From the NCBI GenBank assembly GCA_936928855.1, contig CAKZHZ010000069.1:12348-76347 (forward strand): 64,000 nt of DNA, in the 5' to 3' direction. Positions 44,998 through 53,338 of this stretch are shown here, piece after piece. Position 1 is the first letter of the stretch. Every line of letters starts with the position of its first letter. The position numbers and the translations under genes were made by a program. Source of the DNA: an uncultured Polycyclovorans sp. Its GTDB lineage: Bacteria; Pseudomonadota; Gammaproteobacteria; Nevskiales; Nevskiaceae. The notes below the pieces were generated by a model. It ran no database searches. It was given only the letters and a program-made list of their open reading frames with translations, and was not told the origin of the DNA.

Positions 44998-46242
44998 TTA
45001 TTGCACAGCAGCCGATTCCCTCCGATCCGCCACGCCCTCGCACAGGAACGCTTCGATCTCATCAATCCGCGCCTGGGCGTCGCGCATGCCCAACGCGATG
45101 AGGTCGCGGGTGAAGGCGCGATCGAACAACAGGTAACTGGCAAGGTCGGCGCTCTGCGCGTCAGGAGTACCCAAACCGCTCATCAGATAGCGCACATGGC
45201 GCGGCAGCCGGTGTTCCAGCGTTCGGGCCATCACGGCGATATCGGCTGATGGCGAGATCGACAGCGCGGCGATCGGGCGCATCGGCTCCTGGGCCGGAGT
45301 CGCCGCCGTGAACCCGGGTGCACCCTGCGCGGCGACAAGGGCATTCATCCGATGCAGGTGGTCGATGTCGGCATCCAGGTGATCCAGGAAGATGGCGTTC
45401 AGAAACACCCCACAGACCTGCGCCAGCGGCGGCCGGCCAGGGGCCGGCAACACATGCCCGTCCGCCGCCAGTTCGACGCTCAGCAGCCGGTCCGCCGTTT
45501 CTGGACACCGCACCCCGATGGACAGCAACCGACCGGCCCCCAGACGGATCGCGGGACTCAGCGGCGTGGTCAGCCGCAATGCTCCGTCACCGAAGTAGGT
45601 CACCATGCCCCGAACTGCCAACGGCACCGGCGGAAACACGATGGGGATCGCCGCCGAGGCCCGGATGTGATCCACCGACAGGGTCGTCGGCAGCGCCACT
45701 CGCCGTCGCTTGTTCCACAACGGCAGCCCCTCGCGCCCCTGAACAAAGGTGAAAGCCTTGCCGGAGTGGTACCCCGTAGCGGTCACCGCCAGGGCATCCA
45801 GATGGCCTTCGCGGATGCCGGCCGCCACGCCTTCCATCGGCAGGTGACGTCCCAGAAAATCGCGCAACGGGCTGGCATCGAACAGCGACTCGGCGCGCCC
45901 ACCGCCAATCAGCCCGCCGAGTGCCAGGTCGATCGCCAGTCGCCCGCCGCCGCGCGCCAGCGCCTTCAGGTCGGTGCGGAACACATCGGTCACGCCCAGC
46001 CCCGCCCACAACACCGCCAGGCGTTCGGCCCCGACCTCGAAGTCCGAGGCAAATGCTGCCACCGCAGCCCCATTGATGGCACCCGCCGAGGCGCCGGTCA
46101 CAATGCGGAACGGCAGCGGGCGGCCACGCAACGCCGGAATCTGGCTGATGCGCTTGAGCACCCCGGCCTGGTAAGCCCCCCGCGCGCCGCCGGCGGTGAG
46201 CACCAGGGCAGCCGGCCCATCGGAAATTGCCGTTTTGGTCAT
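44998..46242 (-). CDS. Patatin-like phospholipase
   Basis: This 414-residue protein has a Ser-Asp dyad lipid acyl hydrolase domain: oxyanion loop LTAGGARGAYQAGVL (about 14-28), nucleophile in GASAGAING (about 51-59) and catalytic Asp in FGDGALR near 220. No signal peptide is seen, so it acts on cytosolic or inner-membrane lipids. The ATG at 46242 places the family start correctly. It is 34 bases upstream of yajC on the same strand and divergent from the DUF1295 gene. Confidence 0.9.
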   Translation of the reverse strand: MTKTAISDGPAALVLTAGGARGAYQAGVLKRISQIPALRGRPLPFRIVTGASAGAINGAAVAAFASDFEVGAERLAVLWAGLGVTDVFRTDLKALARGGGRLAIDLALGGLIGGGRAESLFDASPLRDFLGRHLPMEGVAAGIREGHLDALAVTATGYHSGKAFTFVQGREGLPLWNKRRRVALPTTLSVDHIRASAAIPIVFPPVPLAVRGMVTYFGDGALRLTTPLSPAIRLGAGRLLSIGVRCPETADRLLSVELAADGHVLPAPGRPPLAQVCGVFLNAIFLDHLDADIDHLHRMNALVAAQGAPGFTAATPAQEPMRPIAALSISPSADIAVMARTLEHRLPRHVRYLMSGLGTPDAQSADLASYLLFDRAFTRDLIALGMRDAQARIDEIEAFLCEGVADRRESAAVQ

Positions 46243-46392
46243 GCGCCCTCCGAACACCCGTGAATCGGGCTTTCCCTGCCTCAAAACCCGGCAAGTTCGG
46301 TGCCAAAACAACGGCATCTCATCCGCAAAGAGGAGGCGGCGACAGGGGCACGGCGACAGCATGCGCAAAAATCGACACGGGGAGCTTCGACC

Positions 46393-47265
46393 ATGGCCGC
46401 CACACGCCGAGACCACAGCCGCATCCTGATGGCCTACCTGCTTTGCATCGCGGCGGCGGCAGGCACCCTGATGCTGCTGCCCCTGCCCGCGCCCTGGGAC
46501 AGCTTCGCCGCCGATGTGGTGGCTACCGTGGTGATCTTCGGCTTCAGCCTCGCCTACCGGAACTCAAGCTTCTACGACGCCTACTGGAGCGTGATCCCGC
46601 CGCTGCTGGCCGTGTACTGGTATGTCGATCACGGCGGCGTGCCGGTTGATCCGATGCGCGCCGGACTGGTGATCGCCCTGGTCTGGCTGTGGGGCATTCG
46701 CCTGACCGCCAACTGGGCCGTGCACTGGGGCGGACTGACCCACGAGGACTGGCGCTACCCCCTGGTTCGGGCCCGGGCCGGGCGATTCGGGACCCTGGCA
46801 GATTTCCTGGGTATCCACCTGTTTCCCACGGTGCAGGTCTTTCTCGCCTGCCTGCCCGTTTACGCCGTGATGACCCGCGGGCAGGCGCCCCTGGGCTGGC
46901 TGGATGCCCTGGCCACCTTCGTCACGCTCGGGGCCATCCTCATCGAGACCGTGGCGGACCTGCAGCTGCATGCGTACCTCCGCCAGCGCACACCCGGGGG
47001 CATCATCCGCCACGGCCTGTGGGCGTGGTCGCGGCACCCCAATTACTTTGGCGAACTGAGCTTCTGGTGGGGCCTGATGCTGTTTGGCCTGGCGGCCGCG
47101 CCCGATCAGTGGTTCTGGATTGCGCCGGGCGCCCTGGCGATGACCGCGATGTTCGTGTTTGCCAGCATCCCCTTCATGGACAAACGCAGCGTCGAGCGGC
47201 GCCCGGCGTATGCCGAGCACATGCGCCAGGTCTCCGCCCTCGTTCCCCTGCCCCCCAAACGATAG
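46393..47265 (+). CDS. DUF1295 / steroid 5-alpha-reductase-like membrane protein
   Basis: This 290-residue protein has about seven hydrophobic helices. The C-terminal GGIIRHGLWAWSRHPNYFGE motif (about 201-220) is shared by DUF1295, isoprenylcysteine methyltransferases and steroid 5-alpha-reductases, and forms the NADPH or SAM site. Arg-His-Pro-Asn-Tyr are intact. The ATG at 46393 has a GGGAGC ribosome site. Substrate unknown; a lipid or sterol-like compound is likely given the lipid genes around it. Confidence 0.85.
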   Translation: MAATRRDHSRILMAYLLCIAAAAGTLMLLPLPAPWDSFAADVVATVVIFGFSLAYRNSSFYDAYWSVIPPLLAVYWYVDHGGVPVDPMRAGLVIALVWLWGIRLTANWAVHWGGLTHEDWRYPLVRARAGRFGTLADFLGIHLFPTVQVFLACLPVYAVMTRGQAPLGWLDALATFVTLGAILIETVADLQLHAYLRQRTPGGIIRHGLWAWSRHPNYFGELSFWWGLMLFGLAAAPDQWFWIAPGALAMTAMFVFASIPFMDKRSVERRPAYAEHMRQVSALVPLPPKR

Positions 47266-47320
47266 ACAGGTTTCGCTGCGACAATCGGCGGCGACGCGCG
47301 GGCAGCGTAGGCTATACGCC

Positions 47321-47878
47321 ATGAACGCTGCACTCGCCGAAGTCGAATCGTGGATGCGCCAGGTCGTGGTCGGCCTCGGCTTGTGCCCCTTTGCCGCCCA
47401 CCCGTTGCAGCACGGACGGGTGCGCCTCAGCCTCGGCACCGCCACTGACGAAGCCGGCCTGCTGGCGCTGCTTGCCGACGAATGTCGCCGCCTGGACGCA
47501 ACGCTTGCCACTCAGCTGGAAACCACCGTCATCGTCGTTCCAGAGCTGCTGCACGACTTTGCGGCGTACAACGACTTTCTGGACCCGGCCGAAGCGCTGT
47601 TGCGCGAGCACGGCTGGGAGGGCACTTACCAGATCGCCAGCTTTCACCCGCACTACCGATTTGCCGGCACCGTTCCGGATGACCCCGGCAACCTCACCAA
47701 CCGCGCTCCCTACCCACTGCTGCACCTGCTGCGCGAGGCCAGCGTCGCCGCCGTGCTCGATGACGGTGCCGACAGCGACGCCATCAGCGCGCGCAACATC
47801 CGCCGCCTCACCGCCCTGACCTCGACACAACGACACCAGTTGTTCGGCGCTCGTGTCGGCACGGACGGCACCGCATGA
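47321..47878 (+). CDS. DUF1415 family protein
   Basis: This 185-residue cytosolic protein of unknown function has the DUF1415 marks VVGLGLCPFA (about 16-25), YNDFLD, YQIASFHPHYRFAG and NRAPYPLLHLLRE. It overlaps the lipocalin gene by 4 bases. Longer in-frame starts upstream lie in the DUF1295 gene. Confidence 0.85.
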   Translation: MNAALAEVESWMRQVVVGLGLCPFAAHPLQHGRVRLSLGTATDEAGLLALLADECRRLDATLATQLETTVIVVPELLHDFAAYNDFLDPAEALLREHGWEGTYQIASFHPHYRFAGTVPDDPGNLTNRAPYPLLHLLREASVAAVLDDGADSDAISARNIRRLTALTSTQRHQLFGARVGTDGTA

Positions 47879-48408
47879 TGCGACACCTCATCGCCTGGCT
47901 GATCGCCCTGTCACTGACGGGCTGCGCTTCCCTTGGCGAACACCGGCCGCCGATCGATCGCGCCAGCGACGTTGATCTGGACCGGTTCATGGGAACCTGG
48001 TACGTCATCGCCCACATCCCCACTTTCATTGATCGCGGCGGGCACAATCAGGTCGAGCACTACGCACTGAACCCGGACGGCAGCATTGCCACCACCTTCA
48101 GCTTCAACGCCGGGGGCTTTGACGGCGAGCGCAAGGTCTACACCCCCACCGGTTTCGTCCGGGAGGGCACCGGCAACGCCGTCTGGGGCATGCAGTTCAT
48201 CTGGCCGATCAAGGCGGAGTACGTGATCGCTGCGCTGGACGAGGACTATCAAGTGACGATCATCGCCCGCAGCAAGCGGGATCTCGTGTGGCTGCTGGCG
48301 CGCCGTCCGGCCATGGACGCCGTGGACTATCAACACTGGCTGTCGCAGATCGCCGATCTGGGATACGACATCGACACCGTGGTGCAGGTCCCCCAGCGCT
48401 GGCCCTGA
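47875..48408 (+). CDS. blc: Outer-membrane lipocalin Blc-like
   Basis: This 177-residue lipoprotein has a signal ending in LTGC (Cys near 17) and the lipocalin GxW motif in DLDRFMGTWYVIAHIP (about 34-49), with VYTPTG, NAVWGMQFIWPIKAEY and the late RPAMDAVDYQHWL helix. Bacterial Blc binds lysophospholipids or fatty acids at the outer membrane. The location beside patatin and acyltransferase genes suits lipid handling. Confidence 0.92.
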   Translation: MMRHLIAWLIALSLTGCASLGEHRPPIDRASDVDLDRFMGTWYVIAHIPTFIDRGGHNQVEHYALNPDGSIATTFSFNAGGFDGERKVYTPTGFVREGTGNAVWGMQFIWPIKAEYVIAALDEDYQVTIIARSKRDLVWLLARRPAMDAVDYQHWLSQIADLGYDIDTVVQVPQRWP

Positions 48409-48414
48409 AGCAAC

Positions 48415-48430
48415 TGGCACTGATATTGCT
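48415..48430 (+). promoter_or_regulatory. Sigma-54 (RpoN) promoter, near-consensus
   Basis: TGGCAC-TGATA-TTGCT matches the sigma-54 consensus TGGCAC-N5-TTGCW, with the invariant GG and GC 10 bases apart. The expected start, about 12 bases on, is near 48441, only 3 bases before an AAGGAGG ribosome site (48444-48450). This would give a leader of about 16 bases for the gene at 48457. Confidence 0.75.
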
Positions 48431-48456
48431 GCGGAACCGTCGCAAGGAGGTTCTGC

Positions 48457-49011
48457 ATGCGTCAGGCAGCCGCGGTGACCGTGACGGTAGCACTGGTAGG
48501 GATTGATGAGCCCGACCGGCGCGCTGTGGTGTCCGCCATCTCCTCGCTGGCGGCCGCCCAGGCGCTGCCGGCACGACTGGACTGGGCCACAGAGGCGCAG
48601 GCCGACGTACTGGTCGTCAACATTGATCGCCCTGATGCCCCGGCACACCTTGACGCGCTGACCGCGGCGATGCCGCGCGCCCTGTTGCGCTACTCGGCCC
48701 AGCGCGGCCCTCAAGTGGATGTTTCGCGCCCCATCCGGGTGCAGGGCCTACGCGATGCGCTGGTACGCGCCTTCGACGACACCCTGGCACGGCCCGCCCC
48801 GGTGGCGGACACGCCCCCAGCGGTAAACGGTTTCCGCTACCGCGGCGCCGCCCTGTTGCAAAGGGCCGGTGCGGCGGCAACTGCCGCCGCTGCGCCCGGG
48901 CAGCAGATGTACCGCGGTCGGCCGGTCGAAGGGGGCGACAACGCCCCCTCCGAAGGCGAGACGCCGGCATCCACCGGCACCTTGCGGGTGTATCGCGGCA
49001 AGGCGTACTGA
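48457..49011 (+). CDS. Unknown protein: degenerate receiver domain plus three YRG motifs
   Basis: I do not recognise this 184-residue protein as a named family. Residues 7-108 look like a response-regulator receiver: ADVLVVNIDRPD matches the third strand but with Asn55 at the phosphoacceptor position, and SRPI (90-93) has Arg in place of the conserved Lys. The C-terminus carries YRG at 128-130, 152-154 and 179-181 (FRYRGAALL, MYRGRPVEG, RVYRGKAY) in an Ala/Gly/Pro-rich setting, recalling DUF4278. No signal peptide or membrane helix is seen. The gene stands alone behind a sigma-54 promoter and faces a convergent MAPEG gene. Confidence 0.7.
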   Translation: MRQAAAVTVTVALVGIDEPDRRAVVSAISSLAAAQALPARLDWATEAQADVLVVNIDRPDAPAHLDALTAAMPRALLRYSAQRGPQVDVSRPIRVQGLRDALVRAFDDTLARPAPVADTPPAVNGFRYRGAALLQRAGAAATAAAAPGQQMYRGRPVEGGDNAPSEGETPASTGTLRVYRGKAY

Positions 49012-49037
49012 GCGCCCTCCGCGAGGACCGTATCGCG

Positions 49038-49448
49038 TTACAGGCCGGACACCAGCCCGCTGGCGATGTAGAGCATCAGCGCCACCTGGATGAAGAAGAA
49101 AGTGGCACGCGCCAGCACCAGCAGGAAACTCGTGCCCAGCAGGTGCACCACGATCTGCCCGACCCGGGCGTACAGGATGTAGGCCGCCACGCTGTCAGCG
49201 ACCTGCAGCTGACCGAGTGCCGCCGCCGCCAGGACGATTGCAGCGAACGGCGGCAGGCCTTCCAGGCAGTTCAGGTGTGCATGATGGGCCCGCGTCAGCA
49301 CGGCAGGATCCGCCACCACATTGCCACGGGTCCAGGCATCGGCCTTGCGGCTGCCCAGCAGAACCTGCGGAACACGCGGCAAGGCGTAGGCCAGCGACAT
49401 CAGCAGCGTCAGGGCGGCAAACAGCACCAAGGCATTCAAAGCAGTCAT
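49038..49448 (-). CDS. MAPEG family membrane protein
   Basis: This 136-residue protein has four hydrophobic helices and the MAPEG features RAHHAHLNCLEGLPPFAA (about 53-70) and a terminal ILYARVGQIVVHLLG. MAPEG members act on lipophilic substrates with glutathione; many bacterial ones are uncharacterised. The GST genes 2-5 kb away and gshB fit glutathione use. Confidence 0.87.
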   Translation of the reverse strand: MTALNALVLFAALTLLMSLAYALPRVPQVLLGSRKADAWTRGNVVADPAVLTRAHHAHLNCLEGLPPFAAIVLAAAALGQLQVADSVAAYILYARVGQIVVHLLGTSFLLVLARATFFFIQVALMLYIASGLVSGL

Positions 49449-49532
49449 CGATATCCCCCACGGTTATTGGAGGCGGTAAGGTAGCACTGCACGGAAAAAG
49501 TGCGTAGCACTACTCGCCACTTTGCCGCTTCA

Positions 49533-49591
49533 CTCAGAGCTTGTGAAAAAATCGAACGCAGCAGGCGGGCGATTTTTCCACATGCTCTCAG
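49533..49591. repeat. Large imperfect inverted repeat at the 3' end of the P450 gene
   Basis: Two 22-base arms (49533-49554 and 49570-49591) pair at 19 positions around a 15-base loop. Each arm has the core GAGC-N-TGTG-N-AAAAATCG. The right arm contains the P450 stop codon. It may end P450 transcription, but the T-run lies inside the stem, so it could also be a mobile-element remnant or a dispersed repeat. Confidence 0.6.
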
Positions 49592-50964
49592 TTGCGATAC
49601 CCCTTGACCCGCACCTTGAAGCTGGTCGCTGGCCCGGGCGTCGGCGCCGTCTTGGTCTTCAGCTCATACCCTGGCGGGTCGAGCTCAAGATCCAGCTTGT
49701 GGAACAGCCGCGCCATCGACAGGGCGATCTGGACTTCGGCCAGACTCTTGCCGAGACAGGTGTGCGGCCCGCGCCCGTAAGGCGAATAGGCACCCGGCTT
49801 GAGATGTTCGGCACGCCCCTTGGCGTAGCGGTCGATATCGAACTTGAACGGATCCGGATAGCACTCCTCCATGAAGTGCGGCACCGAGGTTCCGACATAG
49901 ATCATCTCGCCCTCGCGGACCTGACAGCCCTCGAACACGAAGTCCTTGGTGGCCGTCCGCATCTGGGCAACGGCGATGGGGTACAAGCGCATGGATTCCA
50001 TGATCGCACCCTGCAGCGACGGGATCCGCTGCATGAGGTGGTCCTCGCTGATTTCGCCATCCGCAAACAGAGCGTCCACCTCGGCCAGCACCCGCGCCTT
50101 CACCTCCGGATGCTTGAGCACGGTGTAGACGATGGCGGAGGTGGTGTTGGCCACGGTGTCCAGGCCGGCCACGTAGGGGCCGGTGATGGTGACGATGAGG
50201 TCGCTTTCCGGCATCACCTCGGGACGCTTGACGTGCGCCTCCATGATGTCGTCGATCAGGTTCTTCTCGTCTTCCGGGCGTTCACCCTTTTCGCGATAGC
50301 GCTTGAGCCAGTCGTCGATCATCGACTGCCCCAGCTCCACCACCCGCGCCTTGGCCTTCTTGTATTCCGGCCGGTGCAGCAGCACCTTGGGCCGCTGGCG
50401 GGTCACCAGCACGTTGAGGATGTAGAGAATGGCGGTGCGGATGTCGGAGACGTACTCCAGCGGCGCGGCGCCGGTGAGGATGCTGCCGAGCTGGTCGGTC
50501 ACCATGTACTGCATCGCCGGCAGCACGAAGACCGACTCCCCCACCTTCCAGTCGCGCTCGAAACAGCGGTCGGTGATCGCCACCAGTTCGTTGTAGCGCC
50601 CCTTGATGGATTCCTTGGAGTAGCCGCGGCGCATGATGTCGCGCAGCTCCTTGTGGCTGGCGCCATCCTCGCCGGTGAGGATGCGCTTGGCGCCGTACTC
50701 GTTGACCAGCCCTTCCCAGAACTCCTTGGAGCGCAGGCTCTCGCGCCCTTCGCGGGTTCCCATGAAATTGGCCGCTTCGATCCCGCTGATCACGGTGTAG
50801 GACTTGCCCAGCACCGAGATCTTGCAGACCGGCCCGTAGTTCCGGTAACAGTCAACGAAGAACTGGGTGGGATCACGGGCCATCTGCAGGGTGTTGCCCA
50901 GCAACGGCAGACCGCGGACGCGGGGAGGTTCCTTGGCGGGGGGGGCTTCGATGACGGCGCTCAT
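49588..50964 (-). CDS. Cytochrome P450
   Basis: This 458-residue heme monooxygenase has I-helix AGLDTVANTT (about 264-273), ExxR in ESMRLYP, and heme loop YGRGPHTCLGK with the ligand Cys near 402 (Tyr replaces the usual Phe at the loop start). No membrane anchor is seen, so it is a soluble bacterial type needing ferredoxin partners, which are not encoded nearby. The ATG at 50964 is chosen because residues further upstream are not family-like. Likely substrates are fatty acids, terpenes or sterols, by genomic context only. Confidence 0.94.
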   Translation of the reverse strand: MSAVIEAPPAKEPPRVRGLPLLGNTLQMARDPTQFFVDCYRNYGPVCKISVLGKSYTVISGIEAANFMGTREGRESLRSKEFWEGLVNEYGAKRILTGEDGASHKELRDIMRRGYSKESIKGRYNELVAITDRCFERDWKVGESVFVLPAMQYMVTDQLGSILTGAAPLEYVSDIRTAILYILNVLVTRQRPKVLLHRPEYKKAKARVVELGQSMIDDWLKRYREKGERPEDEKNLIDDIMEAHVKRPEVMPESDLIVTITGPYVAGLDTVANTTSAIVYTVLKHPEVKARVLAEVDALFADGEISEDHLMQRIPSLQGAIMESMRLYPIAVAQMRTATKDFVFEGCQVREGEMIYVGTSVPHFMEECYPDPFKFDIDRYAKGRAEHLKPGAYSPYGRGPHTCLGKSLAEVQIALSMARLFHKLDLELDPPGYELKTKTAPTPGPATSFKVRVKGYRN

Positions 50965-51152
50965 GGCAATACGGACCCTCGACAGGCAGATTCTGAATTG
51001 GCCGAGCATAACGAGCCCGCTTGGCCGCCAACTCATGCAATCGGGCGAGATTCCGAACGCACCCGGTATCCGCTCCCGTTCCAGCGCATTACACTGCGCT
51101 CACGGGTCGCGAAGACGTCCCGGATCGATAATGGTGCGGAGAGACTTTATCC

Positions 51153-51797
51153 ATGAATGTGACGATTGGCGCCCGGGCTCCCCGGCGCGGCAATGCCTTT
51201 TCGCGCGGCCTGGGATACTGGCTGCTGCGGCTGATGGGCTGGCGCATCGAGGGGGCCATCCCCGACCTGCCCAAGATGGTGATCATCGGAGCGCCTCACA
51301 CCTCCAACCGTGACGGCATCCTCGGCATTACCGGCCTCATCGCGCTCGGCCTCGACGCCGCCACCATGATCAAGGACAGTGCCTTCCGCGGACCGCTGGG
51401 CGGCTTTCTGCGCTGGGCCGGCGCCATCCCCATCCACCGCGCGCAGGCTCGCGGTGTCGTGGAGCAGAGCATTGACGCGTTTCGCCGACGCGAAACACTG
51501 GCGTTGCTGATCGCCCCGGAAGGCACCCGCAAAGCCGCCCCGGAATGGCGACGCGGGTTTCACCACATCGCCCGCGCCGCCGGCGTGCCGATCGTGCCTG
51601 CCGCCATCAACTACCGAAGCAAACGCATCGTGCTGGGGCCTCCGCTGACGCCCACCGCGCACCTTGAGGCCGACCTCGAACAACTCTGGAGCTTCTTCGT
51701 GACGGTCGGCTATCCCGCCCATGCCGGTCGCCTGTCGCAGCCGCTGGCCCACCGCATGGGGATCCGCTGGCAGGGCAACCGCGACACCCCCTCCTGA
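51153..51797 (+). CDS. Short 1-acyl-sn-glycerol-3-phosphate acyltransferase-like protein
   Basis: This 214-residue protein has the PlsC motifs APHTSNRDGI (about 47-56) for the HX4D catalytic pair, a KDSAFRGPLGGFLRWAGAIPI segment (as KDSAFRGPLG and FLRWAGAIPI) and APEGTRK (about 129-135). It is shorter than PlsC and lacks an N-terminal membrane helix. Bacterial members of this subgroup are mostly uncharacterised lysophospholipid acyltransferases. It is divergent from the P450 gene (188-base gap with no other recognisable feature). Confidence 0.87.
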   Translation: MNVTIGARAPRRGNAFSRGLGYWLLRLMGWRIEGAIPDLPKMVIIGAPHTSNRDGILGITGLIALGLDAATMIKDSAFRGPLGGFLRWAGAIPIHRAQARGVVEQSIDAFRRRETLALLIAPEGTRKAAPEWRRGFHHIARAAGVPIVPAAINYRSKRIVLGPPLTPTAHLEADLEQLWSFFVTVGYPAHAGRLSQPLAHRMGIRWQGNRDTPS

Positions 51798-51844
51798 GAC
51801 GCACCCGGCGTACCATCTGACACTCACTTTGCCACCCGCCGCCG

Positions 51845-52618
51845 ATGACCTCCGCCCTCGACCTCACGCTCAACACCCTCGCCAGCTCCGTCCGCGGCTG
51901 GCGCGGCAGCAGCAGCTTTCGCCCGGCCTCCGCCCCGCCGGCGATCCCGCTGCGGCTCTACGACATCGAGAACTGCCCGTATTGCCGACTGGTCCGCGAA
52001 GTGCTCAGCGAGCTGGACCTGGACGTGATGATCCTGCCCTGCCCGAAGCAGGGCCAGCGCTACCGCGAAGAGGCCCGGGCGCTGTGCGGCCGCACCCAGT
52101 TTCCGTTGCTGGTGGACGACAACACCGGTGCGACGCTGCTCGAGAGCGCCGACATCATCCGTTACCTTCGCCAGACCTATGGCCACGGCGGCGGCGACGG
52201 CCTGATACGACGAGCGCTGGACCGCGCCACGGCACCGCTGGCCACGGCACTACAGTGGCGTCCCGGCCGCGGGCTCACCGGCATGCGCGCCCAGCCCGGC
52301 CGGACGCCGGGCCGCCCCCTGACCTTGTTCAGCTTCGAGGCCAGCCCCTACTCCCGCCCGGTGCGCGCCCGTCTGTGCGAGCTGGAGTTGCCCTACCTGC
52401 TGCGCAATACCGCCAAGGCGACCTGGACCGACATGGGACCGCCGCAAATTCGTGATCGCCTGTTCAAGGCCGAAAAGGCCACCAGCCGCAACCGCCGCTG
52501 GCTGGCCGAACACACAGGCAAGGTGCAGGTGCCCTACCTGATCGACCCCAATACCGATACCGCGCTCTACGAGAGCCGGGCCATCCTCCGTTATCTCGAC
52601 CAGACCTACGCGCACTGA
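51845..52618 (+). CDS. Protein with two GST N-terminal (thioredoxin-fold) domains in tandem
   Basis: This 257-residue protein contains two GST_N domains: one at about 33-118 with a redox motif CPYC in ENCPYCRLVREVL and ending LESADIIRYLRQTYG, and one at about 157-257 with SPYSRPVRARL in the same position and ending YESRAILRYLDQTYAH. No helical GST C-domain is present. The first keeps a glutaredoxin-like CxxC; the second has lost both cysteines. A role in glutathione-linked thiol chemistry is likely but unproven. Confidence 0.85.
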   Translation: MTSALDLTLNTLASSVRGWRGSSSFRPASAPPAIPLRLYDIENCPYCRLVREVLSELDLDVMILPCPKQGQRYREEARALCGRTQFPLLVDDNTGATLLESADIIRYLRQTYGHGGGDGLIRRALDRATAPLATALQWRPGRGLTGMRAQPGRTPGRPLTLFSFEASPYSRPVRARLCELELPYLLRNTAKATWTDMGPPQIRDRLFKAEKATSRNRRWLAEHTGKVQVPYLIDPNTDTALYESRAILRYLDQTYAH

Positions 52619-52644
52619 GCGCATTCACTCCAAGGAGACATTCC

Positions 52645-53013
52645 ATGATCGGCTACACCGTCCTCGGCACCAACGACCTGCCTCGCGCCGTCGCCTTTTA
52701 CGATGCCTTGCTGGCCGAATTCGGCGCCAAACGCGTGATGGAACTGCCGCGCGGCCACATCTGGGCTGCCGCACCCAATCAACCCATGTTTGGCGTCATG
52801 ACGCCGTTTGATGGTGCGCCTGCCACTGTCGGCAACGGCAACATGGTGGCGCTGCCGGCCAAGGACAAGGCCCAGGTGGATCGCGTGCACGCCCGCGCGC
52901 TGGAACTGGGTGCGACCTGCGAAGGTGAGCCGGGGCAGCGCATGCCCATCTTTTATGGCGCCTACTTCCGCGATCCTGACGGCAACAAGCTCGCCTGCTT
53001 CAAGATGGACTGA
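52645..53013 (+). CDS. Glyoxalase/VOC superfamily protein
   Basis: This 122-residue single VOC domain has the opening GYTVLGTNDLPRAVAFYDALL (as GYTVLGTNDL then PRAVAFYDALL) and the end YFRDPDGNKLACF. These proteins bind a metal and act on small electrophiles or bind drugs. An AAGGAG ribosome site precedes it. It sits in a run of GST-type genes and shares one base of its stop with the next gene. Confidence 0.9.
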   Translation: MIGYTVLGTNDLPRAVAFYDALLAEFGAKRVMELPRGHIWAAAPNQPMFGVMTPFDGAPATVGNGNMVALPAKDKAQVDRVHARALELGATCEGEPGQRMPIFYGAYFRDPDGNKLACFKMD

Positions 53014-53291
53014 TGGCCGGGACGGACCCCGTCTGCCGGGTGTTTCGCTGCAGCCGTCAGACCGAGTTGTACCTCTATCTCCGGCAGGACCTCGAACCCG
53101 AGGTCCTGCCGGAAGCCCTGCGCCAGCGTCTGGGAAGGCTGGAGGTCGTCATGCAGCTGACGCTGGCTGCGGATCGACCTCTGGCGCGTGTGGACATCGC
53201 CCGGGTCCGCGCCGCCATGGCCGAACCCGGTTATTTCGTGCAGATGCCGCCCCAGGGGCGGATCGATGCCCACCTACAGGACGGAGACTGA
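53013..53291 (+). CDS. YcgL family protein (DUF709)
   Basis: This small 92-residue cytosolic protein shows CRVFRCSRQTELYLYL, a VMQLTLAADRPLARVD middle and GYFVQMPP near the end, the YcgL signature. Its function is unknown; in most gammaproteobacteria it lies beside rnd. Here it is coupled to a VOC gene by a one-base stop/start overlap (TGATG). Confidence 0.88.
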   Translation: MAGTDPVCRVFRCSRQTELYLYLRQDLEPEVLPEALRQRLGRLEVVMQLTLAADRPLARVDIARVRAAMAEPGYFVQMPPQGRIDAHLQDGD

Positions 53292-53338
53292 ACGCGGGGG
53301 GCGCCCCGGCGTATGCTGGGCGCCCCACCGCAGCCCGG

